A stretch of 64,000 bases of DNA from Xiphias gladius. Its lineage: Eukaryota > Chordata > Actinopteri > Istiophoriformes > Xiphiidae. The stretch is taken from assembly GCF_016859285.1 (NCBI RefSeq), contig NC_053415.1:16749001-16813000 (forward strand), given 5' to 3'. Within the stretch, counting starts at the first letter, position 1, and each line of letters begins with the position of its first letter. The notes below the pieces were generated by a model that did no database searches, was not told the DNA's origin, and worked only from the letters and a program-made list of their open reading frames with translations. Position numbers and translations under genes: made by a program. Below, piece after piece: positions 47,951-59,938 of this stretch.

Positions 47951-47962
47951 GAAGGAGCTTGA

Positions 47963-48027
47963 AGAGGTGTATTTTGTCCATCCCATTTTTATTAACAGGT
48001 TTACAAAATATTAGGAACACCTCTTAG
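47963..48027. repeat. Inverted pair inside the Tc1 remnant
   Basis: GAAGAGGTGTATTTTGT and ACAAAATATTAGGAACACCT followed by CTT are imperfect inverted copies about 25 bp apart. They probably mark the end of a second repeat, unrelated to Tc1, that follows to about 48430. Confidence 0.4.
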
Positions 48028-48631
48028 TATAAACCAGTACAGTTCAACAGCACCACAAATTACAGCCTACAAAATGACCATTAAAGTAAATCAACAGCTC
48101 TTCCAAACTTTTTCAATAAAAACTGAACATTATAATCCTCATGAAGGGAGGATTTATTGCAGGCCTGTAGTATCCTGCATTCATTTCATTTCAACTGTAC
48201 TTAATAAATTTGCAAGAAAGAGTAGATTAATTTAATTGCTGTCATAGTAATCCTTTCCCTGATCTGGAGAATTTGTATTTTTACTGAAGAACTTGACTTA
48301 AAACTTGAAATTGGTATGACATGGATTAATTTCATAACTAGAGTAATATGCATTTAAGAAAATCCCCGGCAAATGTATTTTTGCATCAGCAAGGAAAACT
48401 TTTGGGGATTTCCCAAGTTATTAGCAGGATGGGGTATTGACTGTAGGTTGGTGAGGCAAAAAATGAATTTAAACGATTTTAGCATAAGGCTGCAACATAA
48501 CAAAATGTGAAAAAAGGGAAGAGCTCTGAATATTTTCTGAATGCACTGTAATAGTGAGATGGACCAATTTTAAATCAGTAAGTCAGCAAATAATTTGCAT
48601 GGTGATGTGTTAGCACATCAGTTTTGTGTTA

Positions 48632-48634
<3 letters not shown>

Positions 48635-48662
<28 letters not shown>
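48635..48662. repeat. (AC)14 microsatellite
   Basis: A perfect AC run. Confidence 0.95.
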
Positions 48663-48665
<3 letters not shown>

Positions 48666-49713
48666 GCCGGCCATGCATGGTAGAAAATAACCCTACGCCA
48701 TTGTCTTCAATACCAGGCTTTATAAATAACTGTCTTTCTCAAAGAAAGAAGTCTTTGTTTTCATTTTACCATCTCATCATCAATGTCCATGTCTCCCTTT
48801 GTTCACCATAAACTGGCCATAAGTGTCCCTGGCTCTGAATTACAGCAGTGTCATTCAATAGATTAATATAATTTTATTTGCAAAAGTTATATAATGTGGG
48901 ATTCAAACATATAATCACTACCATCCCAATATGCCAGGACCTACTTGTAGAGCGCTCACCCAGACCACTGCCAAAATAATATGGTGCTGCCTGTACCACA
49001 CGGACACTAACATTAGCCCAGGCTGATTCATATAATTGTCTTAAACAAAAACAACAGGTGTAATTTGTTCATTCTTACCCTTCCTACATCAGAAGCCAAT
49101 AAATGGAGCTCTGCTATAAGAAAGTTTAATGTGAGTGTCTGTCCTAGGTATTCAAAAGCCAACAGAGATGCCAAGGCAAATCAGCACTGACATGCATGAA
49201 GCACAGGGAAGTCAATTAACTAAACCTTGGGGGGTCCATAAGGTAAATTATCCATTGCCAAAAACATAGCCAAACTTACTTTCTACAGCTGAGGGGAAAT
49301 TAAGATGAATGGTACTCTTGCACAGGTCCGAACAGCTTAAAAAGTGGGGACTTAAATGCCCCACCTTTGTATTCTATTATAATAAAGAATATTATATCCA
49401 ATCCAGGCTGAATTGGACCGCAGGTAAGGCAAGCTGACGCCACGACGGAGCAGCGGAATAATGGACAGTTGGTGTCCAGAACAATGCCGCTTTAATTAAC
49501 GGGCAGATGTGGCTGACAGCTTGAGACCGCCTGTGCGAATACAAAGGAGAGGCGACACCAGCCCACAGCGAGGCATGTAGTGCACAGATGCACCTATCAG
49601 GCGGTAGGAAATTTCTAGAACAAGAGTCATTAATCCGACTGAAAAAGCTGCGCATCTTCAAGGACCTTGCATTTACAATTATTATCTATCTTAAATGTCC
49701 CAAAGGAGAGATA

Positions 49714-49718
<5 letters not shown>

Positions 49719-49765
<47 letters not shown>

Positions 49766-49806
49766 ATTATACACACATATATACACACATATATACACAC
49801 ACACAT
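49719..49806. repeat. Compound TG/TA/CA microsatellite
   Basis: (GT)n, (AT)n, then alternating ACAC and ATAT blocks. The whole can fold back on itself. Confidence 0.95.
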
Positions 49807-50099
49807 TTAACAGTACAGGCGAGTGAGGTATGTGATGTTAGTCAGGTGTTTGAAGCATCTTTGCCTGGTTGACGTCAGTGTTAAAATATAGGCCAGCCAC
49901 GGTCTGTTGAGAGAGATCTGACAAGAGATTATCAATTAAACATTAACTGTCATGTCCGAAAACACAGCGTTGCGGGGTTAACGCTGACAAACGATCACAT
50001 ATTTTAAAAATTATAGAAAGTCACTCGGGGGCTCAGGTGGTCGCCACACACTGACTCACTGGCTCCGCTGCTCAAAAACACAAATCAACACTAAACATG

Positions 50100-50450
50100 T
50101 TACCTTGTTTGCTAACGTTAGCAGACGCGTTTAAGATGCTAAAACGATACTCCACGCCCCGGAGACGAGATTTGGATGAAGAAGAAGTGGCCCAAGCCCC
50201 CCCCCACACACACCCCCCCACACGGTCGCAGCTTCCTCCACGTACCACACAGTGGTCCTTGTCAAAATACCGATTAGACGTGGGCAGCTCCTCATCTTCG
50301 CCTCCGCGCGTCCACTTTCCCGGGAACTGTGCCGCTCGTCAAACAAAGCTGCCTCTCCTCCTTATAGGCGGCGGTTCAATTCCACGCCCCACACGTGTAG
50401 CACACCCGTGACGCGTTTGGGTGCAAATCGTCTACTAGAAATTACTCCAG
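50100..50450 (-). promoter_or_regulatory. GC-rich candidate promoter, possibly slc5a3 exon 1
   Basis: A CpG-containing island in AT-rich DNA. On the minus strand a TATA-like TATAAG lies at 50366-50361. The sequence downstream of it ends in a good donor, AACAAG|GTAACA, with gt at 50103-50102. Together they would make an untranslated exon of about 230 nt spliced to the slc5a3 exon at 45940. An ATG frame within it (50295-50131) resembles nothing known. The assignment is inference. Confidence 0.35.
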
Positions 50451-51768
50451 CTAATTATCCCGGTCTTTTGTATTGACCTGAATGTTTATATAAAGCAAAG
50501 AACAAGAAGGGCAAGTGTATTTTAAGTAAATGTCACTCAAAACGGGAAGCCAGTGGCCATAAAACACACCCTATTTGCACAGCGTGTTTTAGCTGCGGAT
50601 GAGCACTTTGTTTTAGCTTCTTTTGAATTAACACAACAAGTAAATTGGACCTATAAATCGGATCCAACTGATGGGAATTAAGTGATGACAGCTCTTCTAA
50701 ATACATGTAATGCTTTTTTTTTTTTTAATTTTACTGGAAAAGAAGATTTGTTTATAGATATTTGTGTATATTGGTGATTAACCGTAGAGAGGTGTCCAAC
50801 TTTTTGTTAACCCAAAGCCTTAACATAAGCAAATCTTCTACATCATGCAACTGCAAATAGATACCAAGGCTCTTAACAGAGCTGTAACGTCTCTAAGCTG
50901 TTGTAAATCATAGAAACCTCTAGAAACCCCAACTCTGACTGATTAGAAGTCTAACTGCTGAACAGATTTTAGGAAGAAGCTTGCGATCTGGAGTAATCTA
51001 GAAAATGCCAACCGCTGCCTCTTTGAATAATAGTTAAGGGTTTTATATTTTATATTGCCTTTGCCACAGCGCTTTATTTTTTCTTAAGCCTCACTTGAAT
51101 GGAATTTCATCCTGTATGCCAATAATAATGCCCATAAGAGATATAAAGTTACACACACTTTAACTTTTGCAACAACACGTGTTTTCGTTTCACAAGTGAT
51201 CTGGCGCAGATGAAGCTTTTCATTGAAAAGCATCAGGCTAATGATCAGGAGGAAATGGTTGTCACTTTAGAGCAACAGGCAGAAACTGTTTGCTCATAGC
51301 CTGTCATCACAAGCACGTAATTTATAGCAGCTATTGTGCCATGATTGTATGAGGTTCCATCATAACGCTGTTTCTGAGGGTTAAGCCATATTGGGGTCAC
51401 TCAAAAGACGTTATATGAAATATGGGAGAAAATGCACATCTCCAACATCTCTGTATATTATCCAATATACATGTGGAAAAACTGGATATGCATGTGAAAG
51501 CGTGGGTCATCACAGTCAGACCCCCACCTAAACATTTCAGTTTGCTAACTTGTGCATGTGTCACATACGTTTGCACAATTTTCTGCTCTATACCGTAGTT
51601 ATACATTTTTCAAGTGTAATATATTGCACCGGCTATTTACTGGATGGATATTTTGCATTTCATCTGAACGTGCGTGTGTGTGTGTTTTGATCTACCTGAC
51701 AATGGAAGCCCTCCAGTTAATTTGATCCCATGGATGTATGTGTATGTAGCAGTCTTGCAATGACACTG

Positions 51769-51771
51769 TTG

Positions 51772-51822
<51 letters not shown>

Positions 51823-51832
51823 CACTACTACT

Positions 51833-51863
<31 letters not shown>

Positions 51864-51866
51864 CAG
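51769..51866. repeat. Compound (ACT)n(AAT)n microsatellite
   Basis: About 60 bp of CTA/ACT units followed by about 30 bp of AAT units. Confidence 0.95.
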
Positions 51867-52096
51867 CATAACATAACATAACAGGACGTACCAAACCACA
51901 TCAATTACTCAACATAACAAAAATACCATAATACATAAGCATAACTGTTGTAATAATAGTGATATCCTATCAATCACAGTGTTGACCGTCGGCAGAGTCA
52001 GCAGTCAGATGAGAATATTCTGAACATGGTTGACTTCTAACAAAACATCCTGCAAGGCAGACACGGCTATGCATGTTACAGGGGGAGGGAAACAGA

Positions 52097-52400
52097 GTAA
52101 ATTTCCACTCACTCCTCTGGACAGATATCTTGGAAATTTCCATTTCATCAAAAACTACATTTCCCATGAAATCCCGGGCGTTTGTGTTGCGCATTTCTTG
52201 CGCGACAGCAGCCGGTCGCTGGGAGAGAACTGAGCTGGAAGTGGGAATTCATTGCCTTGTTATTTTGGTACCGCGTCACTCCCCCGTTTATTTTTCAGCG
52301 CGGAAACCTTACGTGGTTACATTTTCACTCGACTTTAGATCGCGGTGCCTTCAAATGCTCAACCCACGGTACAGTGTGGCGTTGCTACGACGTTAATACA
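52097..52400. promoter_or_regulatory. Candidate promoter with tonicity elements and a ZNF143-like site
   Basis: Matches to the NFAT5/TonEBP consensus TGGAAANNYNY lie at 52107-52097 (minus, TGGAAATTTAC) and at 52131-52142, where the palindrome TGGAAATTTCCA matches on both strands. Right after them ACTACATTTCCCATGAAATC (from about 52154) resembles the ZNF143/Staf promoter motif. A CpG-rich stretch follows to 52400. It lies 6.2 kb upstream of the slc5a3 coding exon. Because slc5a3 is a classic NFAT5 target, this may be its tonicity-responsive promoter, but direction and start site are not shown. Confidence 0.45.
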
Positions 52401-53017
52401 CCGAAGAGAATGAATTCGAGCCATTCATTCACTGCATCTTTCACACAAGCACATGCCCACCGGAGATCTTGTTTGTTTTGTGCACAGGCAATAGACGTAC
52501 TGTCTAGTGCACAGTCTAAACGTATGCAGTTAATAAATAAATATGACATCGTCGATAAAAGCCTAATGATGTAGTTTATCGTGTTATTTTTCTCCTCCTA
52601 ATAAAAGCTTTGGAAATATATCCTGAGAACACAAAGACATGATCGAAAAGTTATCAAAACAATAAAGTCTCCATCCTCACTTCTACTCAAATCTGAATCT
52701 GGAAAGTGATCTTTACAGTGTTTGTCACTAAAAAACATGACATAAAGGCCAGATGTATGAAATAAATAAATAAAAGTTTTGGGTTTTTTTTAATTATATT
52801 TTGCATTATTTGTGTTACCTTATTTTAAAGGGATATGTAAAAAAGTAAAGGCAAAAAGTTTTAATTCACTGATGTATCAAATGTAAAATATCCACTACAC
52901 ACTAATCTTTAAACAATCATAAAAACCATTTTAAAAGTCAATAATAATTATTCACTTATTGCAAGTATCTGGAATATTTTGGGTAACGCCCCATTTTCTA
53001 CACTCACACACACACAC

Positions 53018-53058
<41 letters not shown>

Positions 53059-55060
53059 ATGAAAAACAACCGTGTTGATCATACTTCTGAGTCATTGAGC
53101 ACTTAGGGGAAAGCCAATGGTTTCCCATTAGTGGAGAGCAACTGCAGCACCTGGATCTAAAAACTGCTGCCACTTTGGTCATGAGATATACTGTCCGCAT
53201 GATTCAGCTAACTGCTATGCATTGTACACTGAGTTATTGATCCTCTGCAGGCCTGGCCTCATCCCCAGAGAGTCTGATGATTTGCACAGACGCAGTTTCA
53301 GCGTCAGTGCAGTTTCGGTTTAATTTTGGCCATCCTTTGCTTTATCCAGTCATAAGACTCGTGGTGCCGATTAGCATCAGAGCTCAACAGCTGTGTTTTA
53401 TGGTGGGTTAAAGTGAGAATTCATGACCAATTGCCAGTTCGGCAATTGGGAACAAATATAAAAGGACTGTAGACTTTGAAATATTTTGAACACTTAAGAT
53501 TCATGCTTTTGTGTTTCTGAGCACTTTGCTTGAATCAAGGATCCAATGGTGATGGTGATTCCTTCATGGAAAGTTTTCTCCGTGGTTAATGAATTGGGGG
53601 GGGGTTTCTTAAGCAGTGGAATTTAACGACGACGGTCACACATTAACTAGATCTTTTAGCTAATACATAAACAGAAAGCTCCAGCATTGTGACCAAAGGC
53701 AACATTGAGATGCTACATTGCCACATACACCGTCGGACTGATAAATTCTGTCAAATATTGTTTAAAACCTTTTAAGATTTTTTTCAGCAACACAAAATTG
53801 TCAGATTTCTCAAACAGTCCAATACTAAAAACTGTTGTAAAGTCAAAGTACAGTATGTGTTGTGTAAATTTAATAGGGCTTTTGATTGACCACTAACTAG
53901 CATCTTATTTAACCTATTATTGGTGTGTTTTTTTGTGCTTTATAACAATTTACACTGTGTATCCGTGTCAACCTTCCTGCTTTAGCATCTCAGTCAGGTT
54001 TATGGGCAGAATGCTGCAAAGCCACAGCTTTCTTTGCAAACAGAAAAAAAGTTAGACCAGGTGTACCAGGAGCGGACTTCACTGTCAGTCAAGTTATTTT
54101 CAGCTGGCTTCTTTTCTCGGATGTATTACCTTGTCAGTAGTCAGCCACACAAAAGGAGTGGCCACTTAACATGAAAACCATCGGAAACATTATTTTCCCC
54201 TAACTAAGAATTTAAGTTCACGATTTCTGTACTCTTGCTCTCATGTCGCAGAACTCCAACACTGTAGATTTGTGCAAATTTCCTCCCATTGAGGAGCAGG
54301 ATAAAGTACCATCAGTAATAACAATCTCATATTAAGATTTACCTTTGGCAGGTACATAGGAGAGTTATGGCTGTGACTACTCCTCAGGATCAATCCCCAC
54401 AAAGCTGTTTAAAAGGTCAAACCTCAGAGTGATAGGGGCTTATGCACAGGAAAGCACCTTTCTGTTTTGTCTGATGTAGGATGTTTGTTGTTCGTACCAA
54501 CACTGCAAGGGTAAGAGTGGTATTAGACATGAGTGAAAAGCTCTGCCACTGGCAGTCATCTGCAGCTCGTAGAAACATAATTACATCTGTAAATTATTTT
54601 TTTCATTCTAGCCGTCCTACTTCACTTTTTTAAGAAGTTTCCCCCTGTGGTTGAAGTTGTCCTAATTAGTACAATAATATGTTTTGATAATCTGTGTAAC
54701 TCTTTTTCCACAACAGCATGATAAAAAAAAAAAACAGTCCTCTAAATTTGTAATGTAAGAAAATGCTAAGACAATTTTAATCTCCATCTGGATGCAGATA
54801 TTTATCCAGATACACATAGTGACGGAAAACTGTGCTATTTTGTAGAAACTACCTGAGATACTGCATGTCTGAATTCATCATGTTGCCGTAGAGCCACCGG
54901 CGCCGAAAATGGCACCGAATTTTGGAGATGCAGATGTCAAATAAATTTGGCGTAGTACACTTAAGAATTATGGCTGTAGGCAACACTTACAAACATTTAG
55001 AAAATGGGTTGTAGGTAAACGGTATAGCATATCAAAAAACAAATGATGAACTTTCAATAG
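52401..55060. other. Intergenic, no gene recognised
   Basis: AT-rich. It holds a CA/TA microsatellite at about 53005-53054. The 130-codon frame at 52182-52574 overlaps other frames and resembles nothing known. Confidence 0.45.
53005..53054. repeat. Compound (CA)n(TA)n microsatellite
   Basis: A short CA run followed by about 34 bp of TA. Confidence 0.9.
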
Positions 55061-55064
55061 TTGG

Positions 55065-55395
55065 TTACATTTACATTTACTCATTTGGCAGACGCTTTTA
55101 TCCAAAGTGACTTGCAAGTGAGGGACAACACCAAAGTACAGTAGGAGACCTTGAAGTAAGTACTAAGCGCTAGATCTGTTCAAAAGACTACGCGCAAGCA
55201 GAGCAGATAAGGAAGCGCACCGAAAGTGCTAGTGTGGCATGTTAGGGTGTTAGTGGTGTTAGGAGAGGAGGTGCTCTTGGCAGAGATGAGTCTTTAAGAG
55301 ATTCTTGAAGAGGGACACCGCTGCTATGATAACATTTGGTAGCTTGTCCGCCATCGGGGAACCACAAACGAGAACAGTCTGGACTTTGATTGTCT
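55065..55395. mobile_element. Dispersed teleost repeat, GGCAGACGCTTTTATCC family
   Basis: It begins TTACATTTACATTTACTCAT, then GGCAGACGCTTTTATCCAAA. Farther on come GAGTCTTTAAGAGATTCTTG and CCATCGGGGAACCACAAACG. This is a widespread fish repeat with no intact coding frame. Confidence 0.7.
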
Positions 55396-57390
55396 TGAAC
55401 AGAAGTCTAACCTTCCATTAAATGTCTTTGAAATCTGTTTATTAGTTTTTGAGATATATCTTTAACTGACACAAACAGGGGAAAAAACTTACCCCACAGG
55501 TGAGGCAACAATAAATTCATTATTCCCCCCTCCCTCATGTTGGGGGTGAGTAGAAACACCAGTGTCCTGTTAAAACACCACTCTTCATGTGTACGGTATA
55601 CACACATGACCAGAACTCCCAGCTCGTGACACACAGTTTGTGAACGCATATAACAGGTTCCACGGGGACTACACTCTCATTGTCAAGTGTTAGATGTAAA
55701 CCTGAATTTTCCAAACCAGATGTGAGCTTGTCTAAGAGGTGGTATTTGTAATGAATAGTCCAGTCAGTTCAGGTGAAGTGCAAATGATACAACCGATCGA
55801 AAACCTATAAAAACACTCAGAGGCCACATACAGCTACAACGGCTGCACAGTCCAACAAAAATTTTGAATTTTTTAATCTGCATCTGCATGCGTATCCTTG
55901 GTCAATGACAATTTTTATGAGAATAACACAAATTCTGGGAATGTTAGAGCTTTGTACAAGGATGAAAACTTTCTGTTGAGTTGAGGCACATGACCACTGA
56001 GTTTAGCCCATCAAAATTTTCACGTGGCTATAGCGCTACCTGTTGCAAAAATTCCATTACACTGTATTTGAAGGATCACCCTGATTTGATATGTACAGGT
56101 GTCTCCAGAGTGTTTCTTGCAATTGCCCGATGTGTTTAATAATTATGTCAGTTTGTGCCAGTTTGTCATGCCTTGAACAATTTGGCAGTCAGTTGTAGAC
56201 AAACACTAAGTACAAGCTGTACTGAAAACTTAAACTCCTAGGTGGAAGTTAAATGAATGAATGAAAAAAAAAAGAAAAGTGTTCATAAATAAGCATGAGA
56301 AATAAAAAAAAATTAAAAAAGCATTTTTAACATGGAAAAGAAATTCTGTTGCCAAGGCTAGATAGGTTTTAGATGGTGTCAATGCAGAAATAGCAGGCTT
56401 ATCACTGCCCCACTTTAGGAAAACAGTGGGCAGGTACTTTCCAATACTAGGTTTTCTCACTCTGTCTATATAAAGCGCTTCTATTATTGGACATTCTTTC
56501 CTTGGGTAAATACTGTATTATCCCATTGAGTCTATAAAAAGATTCTCTCCTCTAGAAGTGGGCCCATGTTTTTCTGGTGCGGCATTGATGACATGAGCAA
56601 AGGCCAAATCGATCCAATCCCTGTGAGATAACAAAAAACATATATGCTTTTCACTATTAATCACTTTTCACTTCTTTTCTTTTTCTTTTCTTCACTTACA
56701 TAAAACATTCAGTACAGGAGTGGGAGAGCATGTGGGTGAAGAGTCAAAACCTGAAGACCAACCTCTGTTTGACGTCTCTCCTGACTCACAACGTCAAGGG
56801 ATTCTTTCAACTGTCACAACAGAAGAATGAGTAGTGGTAGTTGTCATTTCATAACTGCCTGTGTTGTACAAATACTAAGAGTTGGAAGTTTTGTGGTCAA
56901 TGCATAACAAATGCTTATGCCCCTTTATCCCAGGAAGACCCTTCCCTGCTCCGGTGGAATGTTGCTAAAAATGGCTTTTTTGGCCAAGGGTGAGACCGCG
57001 GTAAACATGTCCCACAATTTAAGAAGTGCATGTATGCTATGTCAGGACATTGCAGTCTTTAAAATCGTTCATTTGTAGTGATACTTTCAACATAAAGCAC
57101 CGTCACTGGCCACATTACTGCAGTACAGGCAGGTTCAGAAATGTTTGCAAATACTGGAGCTCCATCTACAGCCATAAACTTGCACATACAAGCCGTTACT
57201 GTATATAACCAAACAAGTTATAATCCAGACTTACAGTAAAATAAAAATGCATAACTCTCAGAATCATTACATTTGTCCAGTAAAAGGGAATTTTGTCATG
57301 ATGACACTGATATAAAGGACTCTCAAACAGGAATATAGTACAAAAGTGAAACCTACAGTACGTAGGGATATGAAGGTCTTATATATATAT
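55396..57390. other. Intergenic, no gene recognised
   Basis: Short open frames only, no convincing exon and no clear repeat. Confidence 0.45.
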
Positions 57391-57790
57391 GAACACCTAC
57401 CATGCTGTGTTTGGGTTGGTTCTGTTGTTCCCTGCAAACGGCTGTTTTCGAGGTGCAGGAGGAGCAGAGTTCGTATTCGGGGTCGGAATCTATTTTGGTG
57501 TGAGTTGATATACGTGTTTAAATGGGGTTGGAGGGCTTTCGTCGTCAGGGCTGCAAAAACAAACACGCAGTTAAAGGGTGTGAACGGTCTTGGTCAGAAG
57601 CAACGGCGATGACTGCCGGTTTCCACGCTCAACCACTCGCCCGCGTCTAGTCGACCCATCCGTCCACACCGACCTCCGCCCCGTGCGGACGTTGTCGCTC
57701 TCCGTACGGCGTCAGTTGACTTCCTCCTTTGCTCCTGTAATAATTCCTAAGCGCCGCGAGAGGTCGCATGAGAGTAAACCGTAACTATGG
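57391..57790. promoter_or_regulatory. CpG-rich island, candidate promoter with possible exon
   Basis: 57600-57780 is rich in CpG for this window. On the minus strand an acceptor (TGTTTGTTTTTGCAG, ag at 57552-57551) and a donor (CAGCATG|GTAGGTG, gt at 57400-57399) would bound a 150-nt exon at 57550-57401 whose last three bases are ATG. No coding exon that it could join was recognised. It may belong to an unannotated transcript or an alternative slc5a3 leader. Confidence 0.25.
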
Positions 57791-58599
57791 GTCATAATAA
57801 GCTGCCTGTACAGATTTTATACTTTTTTTTTTTTTTTTAGGGGAGGGCAGCCTCCATTGGGAGAGACATTTTTTTTAATCCAGTTTATTCTAAATGTCAA
57901 AACGAGCAATTCAAAAGTCCTCTAATCCAAGTTTTCCCAACTCCTAACTAACTGGGATTTTCAAACAAAGTTGATTTTATTCCTCCAAATAAAATTAAAC
58001 ATTGTAGAAATTATAGAAGTTAGTGTCTCTGATGTAATAAATACAGAGTGACAAGGGTATGTTAGTTATTACCAAAGATTAGTTTCATGGCATCAACTCT
58101 TCCAAAAAAAAACACTTCTCTGATACATTCATTTTTATATATAACAGTCTCAAGGTATTTCACCTCCTGCTTAAGTTGAATGTCATTTAGACTTGTCACA
58201 GCAGGAAAGCCACAGGTGAAATTACATCAATGACGGCTCCATTCGGATTGAGCGTACAAGTGAGCTAGTCCAGTCAGCTGCAAGCATGCAGGCTTATCAC
58301 AGATATAGTGGTATTGGCTTTTAAATCACTCGATGAGATGACAAGAAAATTGTGGTACGTAGCTTCCCACCGCAGAGCATTTACAAGTCAACGGTAAAAT
58401 AACCCACTCAGTATATAACTTGGTTAGAATTCTGTAATAACCAAATCTGAGTGATATTTGTCCCAAAAAAAGTATGCTTCAGTGCATCAGTAAAAGGCTC
58501 ACACACTAATGCACACACACTAATGCATCAGTAATAATTGCCCTAAATGGTCCATAATGGTGTAACACTGATAGGAGTCATTCTGCTCCATAATGAGTA

Positions 58600-58690
58600 C
58601 TTGTACAAAGTATATTTTGCTGTTAAGTAAGATGCAGGACTTTTACTTGTAGTTGAGTATTTTTACCTTTTGGTATTGCTACTCTAGTTT
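58600..58690. repeat. Partial reverse copy of the CAGTGGTGG transposon family
   Basis: GCAGGACTTTTACTTGTAGT and TTGAGTATTTTTACC correspond, in reverse, to the inner arm of the elements at 20741 and 38528. The terminus is missing. Confidence 0.55.
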
Positions 58691-59599
58691 ATTAGGTGGT
58701 GATGATGATGTGAAGAGGATGAAGGAGACTCCGCCGACACCGTCTCGATTGCATATAAAGGTTTATTACAGAAGTACAGCGTCAAGTCAAGCATATGCAG
58801 ATCTGCTTGTGAGAGGGTGTGAAGCCAATGAACCACTCTGAAAATCAGCCTTGGTCACCGACTCTTAAATAAGGCAATTGTTTTCCTAAAAACTGTCACG
58901 AACACATGGTTTCAGTCACAAAGCATTAACTTCCTTTTCCAAAGTGTGAGGCACCCTCTGAGGAACTTTGACCTAGGGCCTCTATGTGAACACAGCTCTA
59001 CATATGTAAACATACACCTCACTACTTTAACTCACGTAAAGAATCTGAGTGCTTCATCCTCTACTGATTTTATGAACCCTCAAATACTGACCAGCATCAG
59101 CCCCGAAAATCCAGTATCACTGCGGCTCTATTATTTATTGCACCTCTGCTTTTCAGGCTATGGGCATCAAAATGTCTACTCTGGAAAAGGCCCATATTGG
59201 ACTGTTAACTATGCCAGTGTTAAGAGTATCTAAATTCATCCTATCTAAATTATTGTGGCCTAGCTGTATATTAGGTAAGCGCAACCATTATAACCAAATA
59301 CCTACATTTCATAGCGGAAACTGGACGACATGAGAGCCTAAAATTTTTATTTACATTAACAAAAAATCAGTATGGTAGCGTTACAGTGTGCTCGCTTTCA
59401 AACTATATCTGACAGCGAGGTGAGAGGTTTGTAAACACGGCACATCCTGGACCATACCAAGCCGGAAGGCAGTGAGTTCACAGTAATGTCCACATCTCCA
59501 TTCGAAAGCTGTAACCAGAGAAGCCGGTTTGTTTTTGCTCCGGGCGAGAGTTTAGCACAGGTTCTTCGTGTATTGACTTTTTAAATGAAAGTTTGGAGG

Positions 59600-59938
59600 C
59601 AAAAATCTCCTTTACCGTTCAAAATATCCCCGCCCCACCCCTTCTCTCTGAAGAAGTGAACCGTGCGTCCGCGCTCGGCTCTGAATCAGCTGAGTTTGAG
59701 GATCCCGCCCCGTTGTGACTGTCATCAACCCTGGTAGTCGGTGGGTGGTTGCCGACATATACAGACACATACACTCTCACACCCTCAGGGAAAAAATTAA
59801 AGCTTTTGCCTGTTTCCTTTTTTATTTTTATTTTAGCCGCGCTAGCGTGAAATGTGCACCATGAGGACCGAGCGTATTCGGGTCGGGCTGCTTTGAAGCG
59901 AGTGTGCTACGGTTAATCCTCGTCTGGTTTCGCAGTTG
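59600..59938 (+). promoter_or_regulatory. dop1b: dop1b promoter and untranslated exon 1 (inferred)
   Basis: A GC-rich, CpG-containing stretch with GATCCCGCCCCGTTG, no TATA box, and a strong donor CGCAGTTG|GTGAGTC (gt at 59939-59940). It lies 3.5 kb upstream of the dop1b coding exon on the same strand. The putative exon contains a well-placed ATG (ACC before it) at 59861 that opens an 11-codon uORF ending at 59896. The transcription start is not determined. Confidence 0.55.

Larger units (their letters stand above)
46874..48550 (+). mobile_element. Decayed Tc1/mariner transposon with a nested insertion
   Basis: The left end (GTGCATCCAGACCCCTACAC, then CTTATGTTGCAGCCTTAATC) and the right end (AAGGCTGCAACATAACAAAA, TTTCTGAATGCACTGTA) are inverted repeats of the fish Tc1 type. 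Between them, about 47080-47950 is a Tc1 transposase pseudogene on the plus strand. About 47965-48430 appears to be a second inserted repeat. The left terminus has lost about a dozen bases. The whole lies in the inferred slc5a3 intron 1. Confidence 0.85.

Noticed and set aside
50097-50411. 104-codon plus-strand frame in the GC-rich island
   Set aside because: No similarity or splice support; GC-rich promoters often lack stops by chance.
52182-52574. 130-codon plus-strand frame with overlapping companions
   Set aside because: No recognisable domain, several competing frames, and the region looks like a promoter.
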